Under the pieces are notes generated by a model. It searched no databases. It was not told where the DNA came from and worked only from the letters and a program-made list of their open reading frames with translations. This document shows positions 24,481-32,086 of a DNA stretch of 64,000 nt, one piece after another. The stretch spans positions 1,302,001-1,366,000 of the forward strand of contig NZ_CP139558.1 in NCBI RefSeq assembly GCF_034262375.1, written 5' to 3'. The position numbers and the translations under genes were made by a program. The stretch's first letter is position 1. Each line of letters starts with the position of its first letter. This DNA comes from Mucilaginibacter sabulilitoris (GTDB lineage Bacteria > Bacteroidota > Bacteroidia > Sphingobacteriales > Sphingobacteriaceae).

Positions 24481-26283
24481 ATGAAAAAGCTTTTCTTTTT
24501 GCTTTTGATCTTTTTTTCGGCAGGCATGGTAAACGCGCAGCAAAAACACGTGTTTTCCCTGAGTAAAACTGATTTTTTGCTTGATGGCAAACCTTTCCAG
24601 ATCATTAGCGGCGAGATGCACCCGGCGCGGATACCGAAAATATACTGGCGCCATCGTATCCAAATGGCCAAAGCAATGGGATGTAATACCATTGCCGCAT
24701 ATGTTTTTTGGAATTACCTGGAACAGCAGCCCGGTGTATTTGATTTTACAACAGAGAACAGAAATATTGCCGAGTTTATCAATATCTGCAAGCAGGAAGG
24801 GATGTGGGTATTATTAAGACCAGGCCCTTACGTTTGCGCGGAGTGGGATTTTGGCGGCTTGCCCCCTTATCTGTTAAAAACTCCTGATATTAAAGTAAGG
24901 TGTATGGATCCAACCTATATGGCTGCGGTTAGCCGGTATGTGTCTGCGCTTTCCAAACAGGTAAAGCCTTTGCTATGTACTAGTGGCGGTCCTATCATTA
25001 TGGTTCAGGTAGAGAACGAATACGGCAGCTACTCAAACGACAGGGAATATATCAAAAGCCTGAGAAAACTATGGCTTAACAATGGTATTAATGTGCCTTT
25101 TTACACAGCCGATGGCCCGACAGCCTTTATGCTGGAAGCCGGTAGTGTTGACGGGGCAGCCATAGGTTTGGATAGCGGTATAAGTGATGCCGATTTTGAG
25201 CAGGCGTTTAAACAAAATCCTAACGTACCTGCCTTTAGCAGCGAAACTTATCCGGGATGGTTAACACACTGGAAAGAAAAATGGCAAAGACCCGATAAGG
25301 CCGATATTTTAAAACAGGTAACTTATTTGCTGGATCATAAAAGGTCATTCAATTTATATGTGATACACGGCGGCACAAACTTTGGCTTTAATGCCGGGGC
25401 GAATGCTTTTAATCCAACGCAATTTCAACCCGATGTTACCAGCTATGATTATGATGCCCCGGTTAATGAGCAGGGTGCGCCGACAGATAAATATTTTGCC
25501 CTGCGCGACCTGATCGCTAAATATGTTAAATATAAAATACCGGAAGTACCCAAGCCAATCCCATCAGCAACTATACCGGCATTTCAAATGCAGCCATTTA
25601 CTACGGTGTGGAAAGAGCTGCCCGCCGCAATAAAGTCGCCGCAGCCCAAAACAATGGAGGCATTGGGACAATACAGCGGTTTTATTTTATATCGTACCAA
25701 ATTAATAGGCCATAAAAGCGGCAATTTAACCATTACCGAACCTCATGATTTTGCCCTTGTGTTACTGAATGGCAAGCTGATTGATACCGTGTATCGTGAC
25801 GGAGGTAAATGGACTATCAAACTACCTAAAACCGATGTGAAAGACCCTGTTCTGGACATTTTGGTAGAGAACATGGGGCATATCAATTTTGCACAGTACA
25901 TGATTGATCGCAAAGGTATAACCGACCGCGTTACCCTGGAAGGCATGACCCTTACCAACTGGGAAATATTTAAACTGCCAATGGATGATAAGTTTGCTTC
26001 GTCCCTTAAGCCAAAATACCCGGAAGGTTTTCACGACGGCGTTTTCTTTGATGGAAGCTTTGAATTAAGCACAATAAACGATACCTATCTTGACCTGAGT
26101 AACTTTAAAAAGGGAGTGGTATGGGTAAATGGCCATAATTTGGGCAGATATTGGAATGTTGGGCCTCAGTTCCGTTTGTACTGCCCTGCAAACTGGCTGC
26201 GCAAAGGCAAAAATGATGTTAGAGTGTTTGACCTTCATCAGCAAAATGCGGCCACCATTAGTGGCGTGAGAACGTTGGAATAA
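24481..26283 (+). CDS. GH35 beta-galactosidase
   Basis: 600 residues, signal peptide ending VNAQQ. The GH35 barrel starts FLLDGKPFQIISGEMHPARIP. The acid/base is Glu180 in MVQVENEYGSY and the nucleophile Glu255 in SSETYPGW, with substrate motifs RPGPYVCAEWDFGGLPPYLL and GGTNFGF. C-terminal jelly-roll domains end with GVVWVNGHNLGRYWNVGPQ. It would release terminal beta-galactose after the GH29 enzyme removes fucose. Its start is 38 bp after the fucosidase stop, and it is the last gene before a very strong terminator. Confidence 0.93.
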   Translation: MKKLFFLLLIFFSAGMVNAQQKHVFSLSKTDFLLDGKPFQIISGEMHPARIPKIYWRHRIQMAKAMGCNTIAAYVFWNYLEQQPGVFDFTTENRNIAEFINICKQEGMWVLLRPGPYVCAEWDFGGLPPYLLKTPDIKVRCMDPTYMAAVSRYVSALSKQVKPLLCTSGGPIIMVQVENEYGSYSNDREYIKSLRKLWLNNGINVPFYTADGPTAFMLEAGSVDGAAIGLDSGISDADFEQAFKQNPNVPAFSSETYPGWLTHWKEKWQRPDKADILKQVTYLLDHKRSFNLYVIHGGTNFGFNAGANAFNPTQFQPDVTSYDYDAPVNEQGAPTDKYFALRDLIAKYVKYKIPEVPKPIPSATIPAFQMQPFTTVWKELPAAIKSPQPKTMEALGQYSGFILYRTKLIGHKSGNLTITEPHDFALVLLNGKLIDTVYRDGGKWTIKLPKTDVKDPVLDILVENMGHINFAQYMIDRKGITDRVTLEGMTLTNWEIFKLPMDDKFASSLKPKYPEGFHDGVFFDGSFELSTINDTYLDLSNFKKGVVWVNGHNLGRYWNVGPQFRLYCPANWLRKGKNDVRVFDLHQQNAATISGVRTLE

Positions 26284-26302
26284 TAAATTCAATTCTGGTT
26301 AT

Positions 26303-26344
26303 AACACAAACGGCCCGGGCTATATAGCCCGGGCCGTTTGTGTT
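26303..26344. terminator. Perfect 42-bp bidirectional terminator
   Basis: Twenty-base arms starting AACACAAACGGCC and ending GGCCGTTTGTGTT are exact reverse complements around TA, followed by a T-run. It separates the convergent GH35 and dioxygenase genes. Confidence 0.9.
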
Positions 26345-26382
26345 ATTTTTTGGTAATTATTTATACCGATTGTTGAATTTAA

Positions 26383-27186
26383 TTAACCCTGTCCTGGCTG
26401 GTACATTCTTTTTTCAACCGGCTGATAATATTCATTCAGGTTTTCTGGTGTGCGGGCGTTATAGCCTAACACTTGTCTTAAATCTTCGCTCAATCCCTCA
26501 CCAAAGGTATAGCCTAAAAAGCGGGGATAATCAAGCTGCTGTTTAAAAAATGGACGGGTGAATGCCATGGTCAGCGTTCTTCTTTTACCTTCTGTATTGT
26601 TTTTACCGGCGGCATGCCATAAGTTAGAGTCAAACAAAATGATGCTGCCCTTTTTTGCTACCGCACGATCTGCGTGCTGGAAAAAATACCCCTCTTCCGG
26701 CTTGTCATCCTGCTTATGAGAGCCTGACAGGAAGTAAGTTGCCCCGTTTTCAATGGTAAAATCATCTAAAATAATCATCATCTGGATCATCATTTTAAAA
26801 TCGCCGGTAAAGCTTCTTATGTCGCGGTGAATATTTTGTACATAAGGCTTATCGTCCTTTTGGTTTATTACAGCACCTAATGAATTCAGAATGTATTTCC
26901 CGGTTAAAAAATGCCCTATCTGGTTGGCGCAATATTTCCGTTCAAGAAATTTAAGGGTAAAAGTATCCCGTTCTACCAGATGGTGCAATGTGCCGTTCAT
27001 GTTTGCACTTATTCCGTTTTTGATTTGAATATCGCGTCTTACTTCATATGCCTTTATCAATGAGTCATTAATTTCATCAACAAAAGTGGTATCTAATGCA
27101 TCTTCATAAATAATCCAGCCATACTCGTCCATTAGTTTATTAAAGGTATCAAGGTCGGTATCTGAATAAGTGATCTTATTTTTCAT
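26383..27186 (-). CDS. Phytanoyl-CoA dioxygenase-family Fe(II)/2-oxoglutarate oxygenase
   Basis: 267 residues. The metal triad is visible: HRD in QNIHRDIRSFTG and the distal His in DSNLWHAAGKN, with an Arg (GKRRTLTMAF) placed to bind 2-oxoglutarate. Typical family strands MMIILDDFTIENGATYFLSGSHK lie between them. These enzymes hydroxylate small molecules or lipids, and many act in secondary or cell-surface metabolism. The gene follows the FemAB-like gene by 20 bp, so they act together. The substrate is unknown. Confidence 0.85.
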   Translation of the reverse strand: MKNKITYSDTDLDTFNKLMDEYGWIIYEDALDTTFVDEINDSLIKAYEVRRDIQIKNGISANMNGTLHHLVERDTFTLKFLERKYCANQIGHFLTGKYILNSLGAVINQKDDKPYVQNIHRDIRSFTGDFKMMIQMMIILDDFTIENGATYFLSGSHKQDDKPEEGYFFQHADRAVAKKGSIILFDSNLWHAAGKNNTEGKRRTLTMAFTRPFFKQQLDYPRFLGYTFGEGLSEDLRQVLGYNARTPENLNEYYQPVEKRMYQPGQG

Positions 27187-27206
27187 ATTACTTGGTTTGG
27201 GGAAAT

Positions 27207-28283
27207 TTAAATAGCGTTGGTTTCTATGTTTGAAACGTAAGGTTGTGTTTTTCTTTTCGGCTGACGATATAATGGGAAATAATTTGATTCTCCATTTGCC
27301 TCTGCACCGGCCTTTAAAACAAGATCATTATAAGCAGCATTATCATTAATATAACACCAGATGCGGTCTTGCATCTGCAGATCTGAAAAGTATTTTTTGA
27401 ACATGAAAAGAGAATCCTCCTTGCCACCTACTCCGCCTCCAAGGTGGAATATTTTCTTTCCAAGCCTTCTGCCAATCATGCTTATCTCATCTGTTAATAA
27501 TTTACTTGGCGATTCTTTCAGGTATTCGGGAGATGTTGCTGAAAGATGGTTTCTGATAATATCGTCTGATAACAATATAAGCGCTCCGCAAATCAATTCT
27601 TCACCGTCGTAAATAAGAATAAGTTTATTATCAAACCCTTCTGCATTAAGCAGATCGGCAAAATACTGCTCGTCAAAATAATAATGTGATGAGGCGTTCA
27701 CCCGGTCCATATTTTTACAATACATTGCGGTGAAGTTTTTAATGTCTTCCGGGCTGTTTACCTCTTTAATGATATATCCCTTTTCACGCAGTTTTCTTAC
27801 CTGGCGCGAAAGCCTTTTCTCATATTTACCTCGCTGCTCCTCAATAGACATTGAAAGGTCCATATACAAGGTTGTTCCATTTTCTTGTAATCCGCCAATA
27901 CTTTCCAGGATATAGTGCTGATTGAGGAATGGGTGTAGTCTTGAAAATATACATACAGCCTTTTCTTTCTTCATGAAGCTTACAAAAGCGGTTTTAAAAT
28001 GCGCAATTGTGGCTGCCGACAGGGTTGAGAGATCAATATTAGATAAAGGCCCGCAATATCCATAAGCAGACGTCATATCGTAAAATGGAGAATCATCTAT
28101 TTTACGCTTAATTACCGGTAAAGCAATAAAAAACTCGCCTTCCTCATGTACAAACAAAATTGGCTCACCTTCTTTATTTAAAGAGTGATAATACCAGGAG
28201 TGATAAACTTCGTATGTTTTTGACCTGTTTATATAAGCGTCCCATTCCTTTTTATCCCTGATAGTGAAGTTTTGGTAATGCAT
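27207..28283 (-). CDS. FemAB/GNAT-like acyltransferase (BioF2-like domain)
   Basis: 358 residues with a double-GNAT layout. The first half carries EPILFVHEEGEFFIALPVIKRKI and DMTSAYGYCGPLSN. The second carries the diagnostic RGKYEKRLSRQVRKLREKGYIIKEV, FTAMYCKNMDRVNASSHYYF, LICGALILLSDDIIRNHLSATSPEYLKESPSKLL and IFHLGGGVGGKEDSLFMFKKYFS. Relatives transfer amino acids from tRNA to peptidoglycan or modify surface glycans and lipids. With an oxygenase downstream and a glycosyltransferase upstream, a cell-surface or amino-sugar modification is likely. Confidence 0.82.
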   Translation of the reverse strand: MHYQNFTIRDKKEWDAYINRSKTYEVYHSWYYHSLNKEGEPILFVHEEGEFFIALPVIKRKIDDSPFYDMTSAYGYCGPLSNIDLSTLSAATIAHFKTAFVSFMKKEKAVCIFSRLHPFLNQHYILESIGGLQENGTTLYMDLSMSIEEQRGKYEKRLSRQVRKLREKGYIIKEVNSPEDIKNFTAMYCKNMDRVNASSHYYFDEQYFADLLNAEGFDNKLILIYDGEELICGALILLSDDIIRNHLSATSPEYLKESPSKLLTDEISMIGRRLGKKIFHLGGGVGGKEDSLFMFKKYFSDLQMQDRIWCYINDNAAYNDLVLKAGAEANGESNYFPLYRQPKRKTQPYVSNIETNAI

Positions 28284-28643
28284 AGTTCTCGTTTAGATTA
28301 ATAGTTAATATGTTTCGGCACGTTTAAATTGTTTTTAAAGAGTTTTTTCCGCATCTGCATATAAATGCAGGTTGCTATTTCCCATCAGATGGATTCATCG
28401 GTAGTATGGTCATCGCCCTCTTTTATATAGATAGATGGGCAATTAGTGTAAATAATAAAGCAGGATGAATTAATGCTACAGATAGGGGCGTTTGTAACAA
28501 TATGAACGAGCCGGAGCCATGTGCAGGTAAACCTGCCTATGCATTGGCAAAATGATAAATGGTAATTGCGCTTTATTAAACAGGTTATTACGATGCCGGA
28601 CGGCGATAATATACCCGTTTTTAGTCGTGAACAGCCTTAAAAA
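28284..28643. other. Intergenic stretch without a supported gene
   Basis: 360 bp between the GT2 and FemAB-like genes, AT-rich, with no convincing frame on either strand. A short hairpin GCAGG-TAAA-CCTGC is the only structure noted. It probably holds the promoter of the FemAB-dioxygenase unit. Confidence 0.6.
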
Positions 28644-29504
28644 TTAAAGCAGGTATTTTACCGTGGCGTAAACCTTGCGTATCCTGCGTTTCTTCAATTC
28701 ATATATAATGTACCTTCTTAAATATAACTTTAATAGTTTATACTTGACAATGCCCCGATAACTGAATTTCCTGATGATAAGGTTAAAATCGCTGATCACC
28801 ATTTCCATCCGTTTGTCGGTTTTAATCATGCTCCATATACCTCCGGTATGGTTACGATAACAGCTCATTACCTCGGGAATTACGTATATTTTACCGCCGG
28901 TAACAGAGGTGGCAAAAATTTTAAGAAACTTATCGGCTGCGTAGCAATCAAAATACCATGGTTTTTGAAATAAAGCATGTATTTCGGGCAGATTACGATA
29001 TACTACAGTGGCCGTTTTTGTTTCTACCTGTTTACCGCTAAGTAAATCATGATAGGTGTGAACCAGTGGCACGGGATTGGGTTCAACATACAGCATATTG
29101 CCATGGGTATCAACTACCTTGGTATAGTGGCAACAAATAACATACTCCGGATTTTGCTCTAAAAAATCAACCTGCTTTTGCAGTTTATGGGGGTCTGTCC
29201 AGTAGTCATCGCCGTCGCAAATCGCTATATATTTACCGGTACAATATTTAATCGCATTAACCATGTTAAGATGCGGACCAACATTTTTTTCGGGGGTAAT
29301 TACCTTAACCTTGTCGGGATACTTTTCTGTAAATGATTTTAATATCTCGCCTGTACTATCAGTTGAGCAGTCTTCCCCAATAATAATTTCGAATTGAAAA
29401 TTAGTTTGCTGCATCAAAAAGCTCTCGACGGTTTGGGCGATAAATTGCTCCTGGTTATAAGTTGTACAGCATACACTGACCATCAAGTCTGGTTTTATTA
29501 TCAT
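28644..29504 (-). CDS. Family 2 glycosyltransferase
   Basis: 286 residues with a GT-A fold. N-terminal MVSVCCTTYNQEQFIAQTVESFL, EIIIGEDCSTDST (nucleotide-binding Asp residues) and the metal-binding CDGDDYWTDPHKLQKQVDFL are standard for bacterial GT2 enzymes of polysaccharide synthesis. The C-terminus is basic and helical (KLLKLYLRRYIIYELKKRRIRK) and may touch the membrane. It lacks transmembrane segments. Spacing of 360 bp to the next gene leaves an operon link uncertain. Sugar specificity is unknown. Confidence 0.9.
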   Translation of the reverse strand: MIIKPDLMVSVCCTTYNQEQFIAQTVESFLMQQTNFQFEIIIGEDCSTDSTGEILKSFTEKYPDKVKVITPEKNVGPHLNMVNAIKYCTGKYIAICDGDDYWTDPHKLQKQVDFLEQNPEYVICCHYTKVVDTHGNMLYVEPNPVPLVHTYHDLLSGKQVETKTATVVYRNLPEIHALFQKPWYFDCYAADKFLKIFATSVTGGKIYVIPEVMSCYRNHTGGIWSMIKTDKRMEMVISDFNLIIRKFSYRGIVKYKLLKLYLRRYIIYELKKRRIRKVYATVKYLL

Positions 29505-30196
29505 GTCACGTTTATTTTCATGGCTCGCTTAATAATTGCGGATAGCCAAATCATTGTTTAAAACTTCAGGCTCTACGTCATAGCCGGTCACAGCTTCGCT
29601 ATACCACTTACATGACCGTTTAAATTTTGAACAGAAAATTACCCCAGATTAATTCTGTGCTGCATCTGTTCCGTTATGGTTATGAGATGAAATTTTTGTG
29701 TTAAGGTTTTTTATTCATCCGTACAAAAAAGTAAGTTTTTATATCACTCTTTGATACTTCAAATTTATTTAAATGGTATTCAATTAATAAAGCAACTCAG
29801 CAATTGAATGTGAAATTGTAAAACGCCTTTGAATACTTCACAATAGGTGTAAAGTTATTCACGCTTATTGTAAAGAATTGGCTAAAGTCAGGCGTGATAC
29901 CAGGCGTGATCAAGTTCGAATTGTAAATATTACAGCTCTCTCCGGCTTACATCTTTTAGGAATATGACGAAATTTTATGCTTTGGCAAGAGTCTTCTGTG
30001 CCAAAACCTTTGGTTTGAACTTAATGTATGTTAAATAAAAGTTGGTTATTAATGATGTTTAAGTCAATTACTTAACATTAACATTACATTAAAATGTTTC
30101 CTTTGTTTGCTATTTGAAATTGGTTGGCTACCTGTATATTTTTATAATAATTAACGCTTTGTTTTAATGCTATGATCATTTGCTTAATTTTTATAT
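29505..30196. other. Long promoter region upstream of the TPR-HTH gene
   Basis: 692 bp without a supported gene. It contains a 12-bp-period direct repeat (CAGGCGTGAT at 29889-29898 and 29901-29910), three copies of ATTGTAAA around 29812-29925, TCAATTACTTAA at 30064-30075 (repeated in front of the TonB receptor) and CTTAACATTAA/CATTACATTAA in tandem at 30071-30092. It must also hold the divergent GT2 promoter. Confidence 0.55.
30071..30092 (+). promoter_or_regulatory. Pho-box-like tandem repeat before the TPR-HTH gene
   Basis: CTTAACATTAA followed directly by CATTACATTAA gives an 11-bp tandem repeat, the spacing of PhoB-type binding sites. It lies about 105 bp before the start codon. A related repeat precedes the TonB receptor. 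PhoB control is inferred from the phytase gene nearby, not shown. Confidence 0.35.
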
Positions 30197-31840
30197 ATGA
30201 GTAATATCCCTGCCAAAACCACCCAATTGGTACTGTTACTACTTTTATTATTGCTGAACAACGCGGCTTTGGCCCAGGTAAATGAAACCCGCGAATTGCA
30301 GCAGTTGCAATCATCGGGTCAACAACATCCAGATTCAGCATTAATTGTTCTGAGAAAGATTCATGCCAGGGCCGTTCAGGATAATGATAACCTTGCAGCG
30401 GGAAGGAGTTTGCAACAAATGGGGCAGATATGCTTTAACCAGGGGCATTATGCCCAGGCCCTTGATTTTTATTTGCATGCCGATAAAATATTCGGACAGG
30501 AAGGGAACAGGGACCTGCTTGCCGAAAATATGAGTAAAATGGGGATCCTGTATTATTACAACAAGCAATCAGATAAATCATACCAACTATATAAAAAGGC
30601 CTTGTCGCTTTATAAGTCAACAGACAATAAGAAGGGTCAGGCAGAAGTATTTGGCGCTATCGGGCACCTGTACGAAAAGCATCATAAATACGACAGCTCT
30701 TTTTATTATCAGCATTTAGCACTAAAAACCTATAACCAGATAGGGGATAACTATGGTCAGGCCAAGATATATGAAAATTTAGGCAGCATTTATGAAGACC
30801 TGACAAGCTACGATTCTTCTTACACCTGTTTTAAAAGATCACTGGAGCTTTACCGTTTACACCATGATGAAGTGGCCAGTCTTGAGGTGATTAATAATAT
30901 TGGCGACATTTTGCGTAAAACGGGTAAATATGAACAAGGCATACAGCAATCTCGCGTGGCTTATGCACTGTCATTAAAAACCAATAACCTGTATCAGCTT
31001 GCGGCTTCCAGCCGCGACATAGGCAAGGGTTACCAATTATTAAACCGGCTGGATAGCGCCTACCATTATCTTGAACTTAGCCGCAAATATTCGCTCGAGG
31101 TGTATTCAAGGGAAAGCCTCAAACAAACCGCTTTTTTGCAGGTGCTGTATGATATGGATAAAAAAAGCGATGAAATTATAAGGCTTAATAATATCCGTAA
31201 AACTAACCAGATAATTACGGTAGCGGTTATTACCATTGTATTATTACTCATCATTCTGGGCGTGGTTATCTTTAGCAGGCAGCGTTTAAAGATCAAAGAC
31301 CAGCGTGTTTTGGCCGAACAAAATAATTCCATTTTTGAGGCGCAACGGGAGCTGATGGAACTTGAATTAAAGAATAAACAGCTTGAAGAGGAAAGCCTGA
31401 AACAACAGTTGGAGCTTAAAAGTAATGAACTATCCGCACATACCTTAAACCTCATTAAAAATAACCAGTTGCTGGAAAGCATGCGTAATACACTTCAGGA
31501 CATGGTTAAGGATGATAAGCGTGACCAGAAAAAACAGATGCAGCAGATCATTCAGCAAATTAACCAGAATTTTAATCACGAGCAGCACTGGAAAGAGTTT
31601 ACCGTTGCTTTTGAACAGGTTCATCAGCGTTTTTATGATAAACTGAAACAGCATAGCAATGATCTTACCTCAACAGATATAAGGCTCATTGCATTGCTTA
31701 AGGTTAATATGGATTCTAAAGATATTGCCGGCTTGTTGGGTATTTCTATAGACAGTTTGAGGGTTGCAAGGTATCGGCTACGTAAAAAACTCAACATTCA
31801 GCAGGGCGATAACCTCTCTACTTTCATTCAGGCCCTGTAA
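30197..31840 (+). CDS. TPR membrane protein with C-terminal helix-turn-helix
   Basis: 547 residues. A signal-like hydrophobic N-terminus is followed by about six to seven TPR units (residues 60-300; e.g. AAGRSLQQMGQICFNQGHYAQALDFYLHAD, GQAKIYENLGSIYEDLTSYDSSYTCF). Then come one transmembrane helix (QIITVAVITIVLLLIILGVVIF, about 335-356), a coiled coil (365-430) and a C-terminal LuxR-like HTH with LLKVNMDSKDIAGLLGISIDSLRVARYRLRKKL. This architecture is a known Bacteroidota one-component membrane regulator type: periplasmic TPRs, cytoplasmic DNA-binding end. It precedes the TonB receptor operon and probably controls it. Confidence 0.85.
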   Translation: MSNIPAKTTQLVLLLLLLLLNNAALAQVNETRELQQLQSSGQQHPDSALIVLRKIHARAVQDNDNLAAGRSLQQMGQICFNQGHYAQALDFYLHADKIFGQEGNRDLLAENMSKMGILYYYNKQSDKSYQLYKKALSLYKSTDNKKGQAEVFGAIGHLYEKHHKYDSSFYYQHLALKTYNQIGDNYGQAKIYENLGSIYEDLTSYDSSYTCFKRSLELYRLHHDEVASLEVINNIGDILRKTGKYEQGIQQSRVAYALSLKTNNLYQLAASSRDIGKGYQLLNRLDSAYHYLELSRKYSLEVYSRESLKQTAFLQVLYDMDKKSDEIIRLNNIRKTNQIITVAVITIVLLLIILGVVIFSRQRLKIKDQRVLAEQNNSIFEAQRELMELELKNKQLEEESLKQQLELKSNELSAHTLNLIKNNQLLESMRNTLQDMVKDDKRDQKKQMQQIIQQINQNFNHEQHWKEFTVAFEQVHQRFYDKLKQHSNDLTSTDIRLIALLKVNMDSKDIAGLLGISIDSLRVARYRLRKKLNIQQGDNLSTFIQAL

Positions 31841-31861
31841 TGCTAAAAAGCCTTTCAGGTG

Positions 31862-31944
31862 CTTAACATTTGCTTAATGTAACGGTAACGAAAGCATAAT
31901 GGCGATTTTGATAATGTTTAAAATATTGTAAATCAATTACTTAA
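31862..31944 (+). promoter_or_regulatory. Promoter-region repeats before the TonB receptor
   Basis: CTTAACATTTG-CTTAATGTAAC (31862-31883) is an 11-bp tandem repeat like the one at 30071. TCAATTACTTAA at 31933-31944 is identical to 30064-30075. Shared motifs suggest one regulator, PhoB-like or the TPR-HTH protein, for both transcription units. Confidence 0.4.
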
Positions 31945-32086
31945 TTAAATAAGTTGCTGTTGTATATACGCGGCTTGTAACGCTGTTTCCTTTTTGTAAC
32001 GGCCAATATTCCTGGTGATAAGAGTTGTTTAAACACCTTTGCCCCGTCAAAAAAAAACAACTCACAATTGTATCAATCAGCAAACA

